Source: Mesomycoplasma flocculare ATCC 27399
GTDB taxonomy: Bacteria > Bacillota_I > Bacilli_A > Mycoplasmatales > Metamycoplasmataceae
Assembly: GCF_000815065.1 (NCBI RefSeq)
Contig: NZ_CP007585.1
Location: 434,001 to 498,000 of the forward strand
Length of the DNA stretch: 64,000 nucleotides
Direction of reading: 5' to 3'
Shown one piece after another: positions 47,751 through 60,858 of this stretch. The position numbers and the translations under genes were made by a program. A model generated the notes under the pieces. That model was given only the letters and a program-made list of their open reading frames with translations, did not search any database and was not told the DNA's origin. Position 1 is the first letter of the stretch; each line of letters starts with the position of its first letter.

Positions 47751-48560
47751 ATGAAGAAATTTAAAATTTTTGCAACAGATATAGATGATACAATAATACC
47801 ACATGGGGGTCAAAAAATTCCCGCGAAAATTAAATTATTATTTTCTAAATTAAAAGAGAAAAATATTATTACAACATTTGTAACAGGGAGGGATTTTGTT
47901 ACAATTGGTAATTTAATAACAGTTAAAAATGTTGATTTTTTCATCGGTGCAAATGGGGCTTTTATCTATGATTTTCAAAAAAAAACAATGATTTACGAAA
48001 ATACTATAAAAATAAGTGATTTTTTAAAAATAGTTGAATTTTTTGATGCAAATAAAGTATCTTATGCAATTATGGATAGAAAATGAATTTATACTTCAAT
48101 TTATTATCCAAAAAGTCTTTCAAAATTTCTCAGAATTTATTCAGCGAAAATTAAACCGTTAAAAGAATGTGATTTTAAAGAAAAATTTCACATTTTTACA
48201 ATATTTGACTATCAGGATAAAATATCGCAAATTCAAATCGATTTTCAAAATTTCATTATCGCTAGCAATTTAGAAGTATCAGTTAGTTCGCGCTGATCTT
48301 GAGGTTTTTTTGTTGTGGCTAAAAATGTTGATAAAATGGCTACTTTGGAAATTTTAGCAAAGATTTCTAATACCAAAATATCGGAAATTATTGCTTTTGG
48401 TGATTCACGAAACGATGTTGAAATGTTAAAAAATGTCGGCTATGGCGTTGCAGTAGCTAATGCTTTGCCGGAAGTTAAAGCTGTTGCTAATGATTTAGCT
48501 CCGGCGATGAAATCTTTTGGCGTTTATCTTAAAGCAAAACAGTTAAAAATAATTGACTAA
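47751..48560 (+). CDS. Cof-type HAD-superfamily phosphatase
   Basis: 269 aa. HAD motif I 'FATDIDDTIIPHG' (second Asp catalytic), motif II 'TTFVTGRDF', a C2 cap, motif III Lys in 'VAKNVDKMATLEIL' and motif IV 'IIAFGDSRNDVEMLKNVGYG'. Cof/IIB enzymes dephosphorylate sugar phosphates, FMN or similar. The neighbour ribF (starting after 1 nt) makes flavin phosphates a plausible but unproved substrate. Confidence 0.9.
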
Positions 48561-48561
48561 A

Positions 48562-49398
48562 ATGACAAAAATTTTCACTTATCCGGTTGTTAATTTTAAT
48601 TTTAAAAAACCTGTTTTTGTCCTTGGCGGATTTGAATCTTTTCACCTAGGTCATCTAGAATTGTTAAAAACTGCTACAAAAATAGCCGATGAAGTTATTG
48701 TAATGTTAATTAAAGACCCTTCAAAGCTTCCGAAAAATAAGGGCAAAATTTTTTCTGATTTAGATGCAAGAATTCAGATGATGGCAAATTCTGGCGTGAA
48801 AAACATAATCCTTTTTGAATTTGACAATAAATTACAACAACTAACCGGGCAAGAGTTTACTGATATTTTTATCGAATATAAAGTTAATTTTTTTGTAGTT
48901 GGGAAAAACTTTGTTTTTGGAAAAAACGCTAGTTGAGGCGCAAAACAACTAAGCGAATTTTTTCCAAAAACAAAAATTATCGAGCATTTAAATTTTGAAA
49001 ATAGCAAAATTTCAACTAAAAATTTGAAATTGTTTCTTGAATTCGGCGATTTTGAAAATTTAAATAAACTTTTACCAACTAATTTTTTAGTTAGCGTTGA
49101 ATTTAATCAAAGCGGAAAATTTACTTGAAAAAAAGAACTAATTTGTCCGGCTGCCGGATTTTATCTTGCATATTTTGTAATAATTAAGGAAAATATTAAA
49201 TTACCAGTAATTTTACAAATTGAATTTACGAGCGGGCAAGGCAAAATTCATTTTTTTCAAAAAAATGAAAATTTTTCAGGATTTTTAGAAATTATTCAAC
49301 AAATTAGATATATATATTCAAATCAAAGTAATATTTTGCGAAAATCTGATATTAAAATCGCCAAAAATCTTTTTGCAAAGCTTTATCAAAAAGATTAA
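48562..49398 (+). CDS. ribF: RibF-type FAD synthetase
   Basis: 278 aa. The N-terminal FMN adenylyltransferase domain is clear: 'GGFESFHLGHLELLKTATKI' (HxGH) and 'FFVVGKNFVFGKNASWGAKQ'. The C-terminal riboflavin-kinase part is weak: I cannot place the usual GxPTAN-type motif, so the kinase may be degenerate. Start ATG 48562 is preferred to the TTG three codons upstream inside the phosphatase stop region. Its 3' end overlaps the convergent regulator gene by 4 nt. Confidence 0.85.
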
Positions 49399-50210
49399 TC
49401 ATTTTTAATTTTTCGATACCAAATACGTTTAAATTCATTAAAAAAATCAGAACGGAAAATGTTAATTTTTCCTTGAACTTTTAATGCAATTAAATCAGCA
49501 ATTAAAAGTTGAGCTATTTTTGAACCTACAGCAAAAAGACTATTATTTTGTTCTAAAATATCAAAATAGACAACTTCAGAATACAAATTTTGCCCTAATT
49601 CAATATTTGAAGTAATAAAAATGCTATTTATTTGTTGTTGCTTTAATAATTTTGAAATTGCGATAGTATCTTTTGAAGTTGTTGAAACTGAAAAAATAAC
49701 CAAACAAGTATTAGCGGGCTTATCAATTCAAGCAGCAATATCAGTAATTGATTTTGCAGCAAAACTATTTAAATGCAAATTTCGCAAATTATTCGCAAGT
49801 TCAGTTGCTGCAATCAAGGACGAACCTATACCAAAAGTAATAATTTTCTCCATCTTTAATATTGTATCAACAATTCTATTTATTTGAGCAACATCTAGAA
49901 TTGCAAGAGTTTTTTCAATACTATGGGCATAAAGGAGATTAATATTTTCGATCTGGTCGTTTTCGTTATATAAATTATTTTCTTTATCAAGTTTTAATCA
50001 TTCAATAACAAATTTTTTTAATTCTTTAAAATTATTAAAGCCAAGTTTTTTTGTTAGTTGTGTAATTGTGCCAACGCTTATAAATAAAGTTGCTGCGAGT
50101 TCGTTAATTGTTTGTTCAACAAATTTCCGGGGTTTAGTTTCAATAAAGCGAATAATTAATTTTTCAATGTGTGTTAGCTTAAAATTTTTTGATATCGTTA
50201 GAACACTCAT
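49395..50210 (-). CDS. RpiR-family transcriptional regulator
   Basis: 271 aa. N-terminal winged/HTH_6 DNA-binding domain ('TINELAATLFISVGTITQLT', about residues 34-53) and a C-terminal SIS sugar-isomerase domain ('KIITFGIGSSLIAATELANN', 'CLVIFSVSTTSKDTIAISKL'). RpiR proteins sense phosphosugars and control carbohydrate operons. The target here is not evident: its neighbours are ribF and the restriction-modification patch. Confidence 0.9.
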
Positions 50211-50498
50211 AATTTAGGTATTTTACACTATTTTTCAAATTTTTAAAAAAATTCTTTAAAAATTTAAAAAAAACCAAAAATTAAGATAAACCTAGTTTAT
50301 AAATGCATCCAGGAAAAGAATTTTAGCGAATATTTCAGCCTAAATTTTGTTATTATCTAACTAATTTATTTAAAAAGTTACATTCTTTTTTCTCGGTTAA
50401 AAATTTAGCAAAAAAATTTAGTTTTTTTTTTTTTTTTTTTAACTTTATCAAATTCAACTTTTAAATTCAAATTAAACAAATATATTAATAAAATATAT
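50211..50498. other. Intergenic region before the R-M patch
   Basis: About 290 nt between the divergent regulator and the R-M genes. No gene is visible; contains the T19 tract. Confidence 0.55.
50422..50440. repeat. T19 homopolymer tract
   Basis: Nineteen T residues about 60 nt upstream of the -10 of the R-M genes. A length change could alter promoter activity, as in phase-variable mycoplasma genes. Confidence 0.7.
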
Positions 50499-50504
50499 TA
50501 TAAT
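50499..50504 (+). promoter_or_regulatory. R-M operon promoter -10
   Basis: TATAAT, 38 nt before the ATG at 50543, with an 'aaaggaaattt' ribosome site in between. Confidence 0.5.
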
Positions 50505-50542
50505 ATTTAAAATAAAAATTGTATTTACAAAGGAAATTTTCA

Positions 50543-50846
50543 ATGTCCGATACAAAAATCCCAAATTTATTAGAAATCTACAAACAAAAAATTGAGGAAA
50601 TTTCCGCAAAAGAACTAAATTTAGACCAAAAAAAATTAGCCTATGAAATTCTTGAAAAATTCCCGGATAATAAACTTGAATATGTCTATCAATTTGTCGT
50701 TCAAAGAGTTAAAACCGGATTTCGCTTTGATTCTGCCCCCGAAAGTGATACAAATACTGTTGCTATTTTAGAAAAAGATGAAAATCTTAGTTTTAAATTC
50801 AATGAAAATAATTCAAATCAAAATACCTTAATTATCGGTGAGAATT

Positions 50847-50860
<14 letters not shown>
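50543..50860 (+). pseudogene. Type III DNA methyltransferase (Mod), 5' remnant
   Basis: 105 aa. The sequence ends 'NQNTLIIGENYDGL' then TAA. That is the region just before the SAM/DPPY core of type III Mod proteins, where 'LKNLL' normally continues. Immediately after, another frame reads K-N-L-L-V-I-E in register if two bases (TA at about 50857-50858) are ignored, so a small insertion probably broke the gene. Everything carrying the catalytic motifs is absent. It retains its own promoter and ribosome site and overlaps the start of the next frame. Confidence 0.7.
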
Positions 50861-53251
<2,391 letters not shown>

Positions 53252-53254
53252 ATA

Positions 53255-53281
53255 AAAACCACTTTTTAGGTGGTTTTTATT
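53255..53281. terminator. Bidirectional terminator
   Basis: Stem AAAAACCAC/GTGGTTTTT with a 7-nt loop lies between the convergent R-M gene and the chimeric pseudogene and has A and T runs on both flanks. It covers the minus-strand stop codon. Confidence 0.8.
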
Positions 53282-54281
53282 TATTAAATTTTTTAAATTT
53301 CTTTCTAATTAAAAATCAGATCCCAAAAGATAAAAAACTAAATACCGTAATACTTAAAGGGATAAATCAATATAAATTCTTTTTATCTTGGATAAAACTT
53401 GTATTTTCTTCAGAATTTGGCAGATTAAATTGATAAGACTCAAAATCAAAATTTGCAACATTAAATTTTAGATTGCCATCTGTTAAAAAATTCGACGGCT
53501 TAAAAGTAATTTCTGAAAACTTATTATGCTGGATTTGACTTAAAATGTTGTCAAAGTCCCCGGGATTTAGATATTCTTCTCAATTTAGACCTCAAGGCGC
53601 TAACTGTTTATTTAATTCTTCTCTTAGTTGCTCTGCTATTTTTTCTGGATCTTTGGAGTTAATTTTAATATCTTTTAACTTTATTTTTGATAAATTTTTT
53701 TCTTTAAGCTCAGAAACATTTGGAACAACATTAACAATATCTAAATTAAAATAGCCAGGCAAATCAATACCAGATAAGGCTAAATTTCCTTGACTTTTTG
53801 CCGAATCTAAATCACCTTGATAAATTTCAAAAAACGCTGGATTATTTAAAAGTTTTGGGTCAAAAGAATAATTTTACCCAAAATTCAATTGATTGTTAGA
53901 TAAAAATTGAATTTGTTCTTTTATTTGTTCTGCGGCTTTATCAGGATTTGTTATTCCTTTTAAATTGACTTTGATATTTTTTGGCAAAACATTAAAAACA
54001 TCATAATTATCTTGGGCTTCTTCTTGTAATTTTTTTAAATTAAACTTATATTGATCTTTAACTAAAAAATGATCGTTATCACTTATGAGTTTAATTGCAA
54101 AATCGCCTTCTTTTGTAGTTTCAATTTTTACTGCAACATTCTTTATCGCTTTATGAAAACCGCCAATTCCGGCAAATAAATCAATAAATCTTAATTTTTG
54201 TTTAGTCTTGTTTAGAAACGGAACTAAAATATTTTTATCATTATCATTAATATTTAATATGTGATTTTTTGCTTGTTGCAT
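53277..54281 (-). pseudogene. Chimera of Dcm N-terminus and repeated membrane protein, broken
   Basis: The first ~45 residues include 'LRFIDLFAGIGGFHKAI', motif I of C5-cytosine methyltransferases. The frame then passes without a break into an unrelated protein made of two copies of a repeat ('NPDKAAEQIKEQI' and 'DPEKIAEQLREEL' mark equivalent positions) ending in a TM anchor 'LYWFIPLSITVFSFLSFGIW'. A TAA at 53874-53876 interrupts the frame, which stays open on both sides to 53277. The parts come from a lost methyltransferase and the 3' end of a surface-protein gene, joined probably by deletion. The anchor resembles the C-terminus of the 1216-aa protein at 5226-8876. Confidence 0.75.
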
Positions 54282-54382
54282 TGATTATTCTCTTTTTGTT
54301 TTTTATTTACCATTTTTTTAATTTAAAATTGTGCCATATTTTATTCAAATATACTAATAATTTGGCAAAAAATACTTAAATT

Positions 54383-54393
54383 TATAGTATAAT
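54383..54393 (+). promoter_or_regulatory. pyrG promoter -10
   Basis: TATAGTATAAT with hexamer TATAAT at 54388-54393, followed by an AAGGA ribosome site (54406-54410) 4 nt before the ATG. Confidence 0.55.
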
Positions 54394-54414
54394 TATTAAT
54401 TTTATAAGGAAATT

Positions 54415-56019
54415 ATGGCTAAATTTATTTTTGTAACCGGCGGAGTTTTATCAGGAATTGGGAAAGGGGTATCGGTTGCCTCTGTTGCTAATTTATTAAA
54501 AAGTTGCGGTTATTCTGTTTATATTTTAAAATTAGATCCGTATTTAAATGTTGATCCAGGTGTTCTATCCCCTTATGAACATGGTGAGGTTTTTGTTACA
54601 GCCGATGGCGGCGAAACTGATCTAGATTTAGGCCATTATGAAAGATTTGTGGATCAAAATTTTTCTAAAGATTCAAATCATACAAGCGGGAAAATATTGC
54701 TTTCAATAATCGAAAAGGAGCGAAAAGGTTTTTACCAAGGTAAAACAGTGCAAATAATCCCACATGTTATTGATGAAATTATTTTCCGCATCAAAAAAGT
54801 TGCAAAAAAATATCAAAGCGATTTTGTTTTAGTTGAAATCGGCGGCACTGTTGGCGATATGGAATCAAATCCATTTTATTTTGCTGCTTCGCAAATGGCG
54901 GCTGAATCAAGTTTTAAAGATGTTTTTTTTATCCATACAACTTATATTCCATTTTTAAGCGCCTCAGGTGAGTTTAAAACTAAGCCGGCGCAATTTTCAA
55001 TTGCCAAGCTCAATTCGCGCGGAATTCGCGCTAATGCAATTTTTCTTCGTCTCGAAAGTGAAAAAGTCGAGATAAAAATTGCACAAAAAGTTGCAAAAAG
55101 CGCCTTTTTAGCGTTGGAAAATATTATTACTATTCCCAATCTTGAAAATATTTACCAACTGCCCCTTTTATTAGAACAAACTGATTTGTTAAAATCAATT
55201 TTTTCGCATTTTCAGTTAGAATTGCGCCAACCAAAATTAGAAAAGTGAAAAGAATTTACCGCTTTATTGTTAAAAAAATGAGAAAAAACGCTAAAAATTG
55301 CCGCCCTTGGTAAATATACCCAATTTCTTGATGCTTATAAATCCATTATAGAAGCATTCAAAATTTCCGCCGCGCACCAAAAAGTTAATCTTGAATTAAA
55401 ATTTATTGACACAACGGAGGAAAATTTTCGCGTAGACAAACTAAAAAATTTCCACGGAATAATAATTCTTCCGGGTTTTGGTTTTCGCGGTTTTGAAAAA
55501 AAAGTTGAAGCGGCTACTTTTACTTATAAAAATAACATCCCAACAATCGGAATTTGCCTCGGAATGCAAGTAATGACAATTGCCTTAGCAAGATTAAATG
55601 GGATAAAAAATGCCCATTCTGCCGAATTTCTTGCAGAAAAACCAGATCAAACTAGCGTTCTTGATTATAACCAAATTGATGGTTCAAAATTACAAATTGG
55701 CGGAACTCTCCGTCTTGGTAATCATCAAGTTCTATTTGCCAAAAATTCAAAAATTGCAAAAATTTACGGGAAAAATTCAGCTTTTGAACGTCATCGACAT
55801 CGTTTTGAGGTTGTTAAAAAATATTTAAATAAACTAGAAAATCAGGATTTCATTTTCAGCGCTAGAGATGCAAAAACTGATTTAATTGAAGTTTGTGAAT
55901 CAAAAACACATATTTTTTATATCGGCGTGCAATATCATCCAGAATTTATTACCCGACCACTTAATCCCCATCCGCTTTTTAATAGCTTTTTATCAACAAT
56001 TATTGAAAATATTTCCTAG
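54415..56019 (+). CDS. pyrG: CTP synthase
   Basis: 534 aa, amidates UTP to CTP. Synthetase domain: 'FVTGGVLSGIGKGVSVASVA' P-loop, 'KLDPYLNVDPGVLSPYEHGE' and 'EIGGTVGDMESNPF'. C-terminal class I glutaminase: 'IAALGKYTQFLDAYKS'-type entry, 'LPGFGFRGFEKK', nucleophile Cys in 'GICLGMQVM' and His/Glu in 'YHPEF'. Stands alone with its own promoter; convergent with pgsA, overlapping by 4 nt. Confidence 0.96.
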
Positions 56020-56609
56020 TTTGAAATTTTACCCTTTACTAATTTTGCAATTGCCCGAATATAAAAAAGTCCCGAAATTAGCGAAATAAAGGCGGAGAAA
56101 ATTATCCCTAAATTAAATAGATAATAATAACTTTGATAAATTTGTACACTAATTGAATAACCCAGAAAAATTATTGAAATAGCCATAATTTGTAAGACAG
56201 TTTTTAACTTTCCCCAAAAATTAGCAGCAATAATTACGCTTTTTTTGGCTAAAAAAATTCGTAAACCATCGACAATAATATCCCGCAGAATAAAAATTAG
56301 CACAAAAAACCATGGCACTAAAAGTAAATAAGCTAAAAAGAAGAAGGTTGTCGTTGTTAGAATTTTGTCAGTAATAGGATCAAAAATTTGGCCAAATTCG
56401 GATACAATTTTTCATTTTCTTGCAAGAAAACCATCAAAGAAATCAGAAATACTTGCAAGGATAAAAACAGCAAAAGAGCTATAAAATAGGTAAAAAATAT
56501 TCGTTTTATTAAAAAAATAAAGGAATAGAGCTATTATTGAGGCGCTAATTAGGCGAAAAAATGTTAAAAAATTAACAAATAAAAATTTAATCTCTAACTT
56601 TTTTTTCAT
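56016..56609 (-). CDS. pgsA: CDP-diacylglycerol-glycerol-3-phosphate 3-phosphatidyltransferase
   Basis: 197 aa from the ATG at 56609. The CDP-alcohol phosphatidyltransferase signature is complete: 'SDFFDGFLARKWKIVSEFGQ' followed by 'IFDPITDK' (DG..AR...G...D...D). About five TM helices. It makes phosphatidylglycerophosphate for membrane lipids. A TTG at 56618 is an alternative start with a better-spaced AAGG site. Either way it overlaps the 3' end of the upstream gene. Last gene of the rpsP operon. Confidence 0.92.
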
Positions 56610-57238
56610 TTTTTTCAAAAAGGTAACCTTATTATATTTACAGGAATTCGCCGAGTTTCTAAATATTTATCGCAAAAATTCGCAATTTCGGCGCTTTTTA
56701 TCTTTCCTTTTTTCAAATCCATAATTAAGGAAAGATAATATTTTTGAAATTCGCTCTTTTCTTCATTAAAGAAATTTAAAATTGTAGCATCAAAATCTTT
56801 TAAATACAAAGAAAAATCAAGAAAATATTCAATTTCGGCGCTAGTACGTTTTCTTCATAAATTAGACTTATTTTTTGCTAGTGAATTTAAATTATCAAAA
56901 AAAATTTTTTCAGTTTCATAGCCCGATTTAAGTATTTGGCTAACAACTGGATCTTTTTCTAATTTTTGTAAATGAATTTTTGCAAGACTATTTACATCAG
57001 ACATTTTTAATTTTGTACCTACTACGAAATTATTCACTAAATTATCGTTTTCTGCGATAATTATAATAATCCGCGCTAAAAAAATCGCTAAAGTTTTATT
57101 TGCTAATTGTTTAAGCTCGGCTTTTTCCGCTTTTAACTTTTTCAATTTTAAACGGTTTGAAACAAAACTAAAGGCAAAAAAACCGATAATTAAAGTCAAA
57201 AGCAAGGCAATTACAACAATTAAATTAGTATCAACCAT
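56594..57238 (-). CDS. Conserved hypothetical membrane-anchored protein
   Basis: 214 aa, not recognised. One N-terminal TM helix (about residues 6-28, 'VIALLLTLIIGFFAFSFVSN') is followed by a Lys-rich coiled-coil-like stretch and a soluble helical domain, so most of it is probably cytoplasmic. Three TGA codons are Trp, including two in the C-terminal tail 'RLPFWKKWKKKS'; the true stop is TAG at 56594. It follows topA by 11 nt and overlaps pgsA. Confidence 0.8.
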
Positions 57239-57249
57239 ATAATATTTTT

Positions 57250-59148
57250 TTATTCTTTAGTTTTTTTTGGTAAAAATTTAGCCACTTTTTTCATCTCTAA
57301 ATCCGGTTTTAAAAACCGGCATTTAGGAAAATTATCACAGCCGATAAATCTCTGACTTGTTTTGCGATTATGGCGATAAACTAAATTAGCGCCACATTCT
57401 GGGCATTTTTCCCCTGTTGTTTTAATTTCCATTACCACTTTTTCAATTGGTTTTGCCTCATTTATAATATTTTCAATTTTTGACCACATACTATCAAGAT
57501 ATTTTTTATAATCCTGTTTTCCTTGGGCGATTAGATCAAGTTCTTCTTCAACATCGGCGGTAAATTTTGCTTCAATTATCTCAGGGGAAATTTTTGCTAG
57601 ATTTTCATAGACAATTTCACCGAATTGACTTAGAATTAGCGATTTTGCTTCGGTTATAACGTATAAATGATCTTTTAATTTTTTTATAGAAACGGCAAAA
57701 GTTGAGGGGCGACCAACTTTTTCATCATCTAATTTTTCAATTAGAGTTCCATCGTTAAAATGGGCCGGCGGATTTGTTTTATGTTTTGAAGATTTTATTG
57801 AACTTTCAAATTTTTTGCTAACCGGAAATTCTTTATTAATTAAATCATTTAATGACTTAAATTCAGGTTTAAATTTTAATTTCGGCAATTCGGTTGCTTT
57901 ATAATAACCATCAAAAAGAAATTCTGAATAACTATAGATAAATATATGTTGTTTTATAGGACTTTTGAATGTAAGGCGAGTAATTTTACGAATTGGAACT
58001 TCCATTAAAGCTTCAATTGTTGTTGTATAAATTAATTGATAAATTTGCAATTCGGCTGAAGTTAGTGGATATTTTGCCTTTGCTAATTCCGGAGTTAGTT
58101 CTAAATTTGTTGGTCTAATTGCCTCATGGGCATCCTGGTCGCCGCTAAAACCCTTGATTGTTTTGGCAAAATATTCCTGACCGAAATTTTTACTTATAAA
58201 TTCTTTAGCTTTTTCAATAAAAGTCTGGCTAAGCCGGGTTGAATCAGTTCGCGGATAAGAAATAAGACCATAATCGCCAAAACCTTCATATAGTTTTTGT
58301 AAAGCATTAGCAACCAAAGATGAGGGAAATTGCGCCATTTTTTTGAAAACAGTTGCTTGTTTTAACGGGCTAACTTTGACGTCTTTTTTCTCTCCTTGCT
58401 GGAATTTAGTAAAAATTAAGTAAGGGTTTTCCTTAATTTCGTTGATAATTTCGAAAAGCTTATCTTCTGAATTGATTCAATCGCTTTTTTTTGCCTCGTT
58501 TTCTAAATTATGATAGCTAACTTCAAAAGTATTTCCTTTTTGATCGCTTAACTCAATTGACAAATTAAAATAAGTCTCAGCTTTGAAAGCTTTAATTTCC
58601 TTTTCGCGATCAAAAATAAGTCTTAAACCAAACGATTGAACCCGCCCAGCAGCCGGATTTTTTGGCGGATTTTTGATTTTATTTTTTAATAAGGCCGTAA
58701 GGCGAAAACCGATGATTCGGTCAAGCATTCTTCTTGTTTGCTGGGAATTTATAAGATTTTGATCGAGTTTTCCGGGGTTTTCAAGTGCATACAAAATTGC
58801 GCTTTTGGTAATTTCGTTATATTTAATTCGTTGATATTTATCGTTAATTTGCAAATATTCAACAAGCGAAGCCCCAATTGCTTCGCCTTCACGGTCGGCA
58901 TCAGTTGCGATTATTACCGTTTTTGCCTGTTTTGCTAATTTTTTTATTTCGCCGATTATTTTTTTCTTACTTTTATCAAGTACATAAGATGGAGTTCATG
59001 TTTTAAGATCAATACCTAATCCAAATTGTCCGGTTTTGGCTAAATTTGCAATATGACCAACACAGGCTGTTACTTTATAAGTTGAATCAAGATAGGCCGA
59101 AATTGTATTAATTTTATTGGGAGATTCAACTATTATTAATTTTTCCAC
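57250..59148 (-). CDS. topA: DNA topoisomerase I
   Basis: 632 aa, relaxes negative supercoils. Toprim 'LIIVESPNKINTISAYL' and 'IIATDADREGEAIG'; active-site Tyr in 'GLISYPRTDSTRLSQTF'; 'PAAGRVQSFGLRLI'; 'VGRPSTFAVSIKKL'. One C-terminal four-Cys zinc ribbon (CPEC ... C ... C, about residues 570-605), fewer than in many bacteria. The start is GTG at 59148, matching the family N-terminus; no clear ribosome site, and it lies 18 nt after rplS, so coupling is likely. Confidence 0.95.
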
Positions 59149-59166
59149 GATTTTTTAATTAATTTT

Positions 59167-59529
59167 TTAGTTTTTCAATTCTTTTCGTTTAATTTCCTTT
59201 AGACGGGCTGATTTTCCTGATCGTTGTTTCATATAATATAATTTGGCGCGGCGAACTTTATTGGAACGGACAACTTCAATTTTATCAACAAGAGGTGAAT
59301 GAAGTAAAAAAGTTCTTTCAACACCAATTCCATGAGAAATTTTGCGGACAACAAAACTGGATGATAGCCCGTTTTTCTTGAATTTAATTACAAGGCCTTC
59401 GAAAATTTGAATTCGCGTTTTGTTTCCTTCTTGAATTTTAAAGTGAACACGGACATTATCGCCTGGCTGAAATTGCGGAAACAACCGAAGCTGGCTTGAT
59501 TCAACAATTTCTATCAATTTTGTTTGCAT
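59167..59529 (-). CDS. rplS: Ribosomal protein L19
   Basis: 120 aa. '[20 protein letters not shown]', '[20 protein letters not shown]' and '[20 protein letters not shown]' are L19 hallmarks; it sits at the 30S-50S interface. The AGGAG site precedes the ATG. trmD lies 59 nt upstream in the same operon. Confidence 0.96.
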   Translation of the reverse strand: MQTKLIEIVESSQLRLFPQFQPGDNVRVHFKIQEGNKTRIQIFEGLVIKFKKNGLSSSFVVRKISHGIGVERTFLLHSPLVDKIEVVRSNKVRRAKLYYMKQRSGKSARLKEIKRKELKN

Positions 59530-59588
59530 TTTAAACTCCTCTTAAATTTTTATAAAATTATTTCTAAAAATTATATTCGAAAATCATC

Positions 59589-60272
59589 TTATTTTTTATT
59601 TTTTATTTTTAAATATTTTTTTCATAAATCAGGGCGCTTTTTTTGTGTAATTAATTCGCGCTGTTTTTGTCTTCATTCTTGAATTTCCTTATGATTTCCT
59701 GAAATTAAAACATTTGGAACTAAAAATCCGCGAAAATTTGCCGGGCGAGAATATTGCGGATAATCTAGTAAAAAGTCATTAAAAGTTTCGTTTTTTAAAG
59801 AATTTGAATTTATTATATCTGGTTTTAAACGGATAATTGCATCAATTATTGCCATCGCCGCAATTTCGCCACCGGTTAGAATAAAATCACCTATTGATAA
59901 TTCAAAATCGATAAAATTATCAATAATTCTTTGATCAAAACCTTCATAATGACCGCATAAAAATGTAATTTCTTCTTCACTTGCTAGTTTTTTTGCGATT
60001 GTTTGATCGAATTTTTTTCCCTGAGGACTAAGCGCGATTTTTATACCACCAACTTTTTCTAATGCTGCAACAACAGGTTGAATTTGCAAAAGCAAACCAG
60101 GCCCACCTCCATAGACATAATCATCAACTTTTTGGTGTTTATTTTCACTAAAATTGCGAAAATTAACAACATTTATCGTTACTTTGTTTTGTTTAATTGC
60201 TTTTCCAATAATTGATTCTGCACTAAAAATATCAAAATAACGCGGAAAAAGTGTTAATACATTAATCTTCAT
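59589..60272 (-). CDS. trmD: tRNA (guanine-37 N1) methyltransferase
   Basis: 227 aa. The knotted SPOUT enzyme that makes m1G37 and prevents frameshifting. Motifs: 'VDDYVYGGGPGLLLQIQPVV', 'ITFLCGHYEGFDQRIID' and 'SIGDFILTGGEIAAMAIID'. Two TGA-Trp in the C-terminal helical tail; the stop is TAA at 59589. Follows rpsP by 22 nt, the classical rpsP-trmD-rplS order with rimM absent from this position. Confidence 0.95.
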
Positions 60273-60294
60273 CTGTTAAAATTTTAAAAAAAAA

Positions 60295-60558
60295 TTAAGA
60301 GTTTGTTTTTTGCTCCAAAAAAGCTTTAAATATTCCTTTTTTTGAAAAAATACTTCTAACAGTGTTTGTCGATTGAGCGCCGATATGTAACCAACGATAT
60401 GTTTTTTCTAAATCTACATTAACTTCTTTTTTTTGTGGGTTATAATATCCAAGCGATTCAATAAACCTTCCATCACGAGGCGCACGAGCATCTGCAACTA
60501 CAATTTTAAAGAAGGATTTGAATTTCGAACCCTTTCTTTGAAGTCGTATTTTTACCAT
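60295..60558 (-). CDS. rpsP: Ribosomal protein S16
   Basis: 87 aa. '[20 protein letters not shown]', '[20 protein letters not shown]' and '[19 protein letters not shown]' define S16. 'aaaggagttaaa' ribosome site. First gene of the operon rpsP-trmD-rplS-topA-orf-pgsA. Confidence 0.96.
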   Translation of the reverse strand: MVKIRLQRKGSKFKSFFKIVVADARAPRDGRFIESLGYYNPQKKEVNVDLEKTYRWLHIGAQSTNTVRSIFSKKGIFKAFLEQKTNS

Positions 60559-60839
60559 TTTAACTCCTTTTTTATTATTGGTTTTTATTATTGTTATTTT
60601 TTAGCGCGGTTTGTGTATTATACCACATTTAAAAATTAAATCCAAACGTTTTTTTGTAAAAAAATCAAAAAATAAATTTGTAAATTAACTAGAAAACTAT
60701 TTTTAGGCTGAATTTATGCGGTTTTTTAAAAAATTAACTAATTTTTTAAAAAAATCTGACATAGATATCTAACAAATCTTTATAATATATAAATAGTATT
60801 TCTTAATTAATAAAAATAAAATAAATTAAAGCCTATTAT
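60559..60839. other. Divergent intergenic region, rpsP/lipoprotein
   Basis: About 280 AT-rich nt containing the rpsP promoter on the minus strand and the lipoprotein promoter at its right edge. No gene is visible. Confidence 0.55.
60617..60627 (-). promoter_or_regulatory. rpsP operon promoter, extended -10
   Basis: Minus strand reads TGTGGTATAAT; the TATAAT occupies 60617-60622 and gives a leader of about 50 nt to rpsP. Confidence 0.55.
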
Positions 60840-60850
60840 TATGATATAAT
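60840..60850 (+). promoter_or_regulatory. Lipoprotein promoter, extended -10
   Basis: TATGATATAAT ends 8 nt before the ATG at 60859. A start site 6-8 nt downstream would fall on or next to the ATG, so the mRNA would be leaderless. Confidence 0.6.
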
Positions 60851-60858
60851 TTTTTAAA

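Noticed and set aside
53545-53754. Plus-strand 69-codon frame
   Set aside because: Antisense shadow of the chimeric pseudogene.
55610-55828. Plus-strand frame within pyrG
   Set aside because: Overlaps the glutaminase domain of CTP synthase in another frame.
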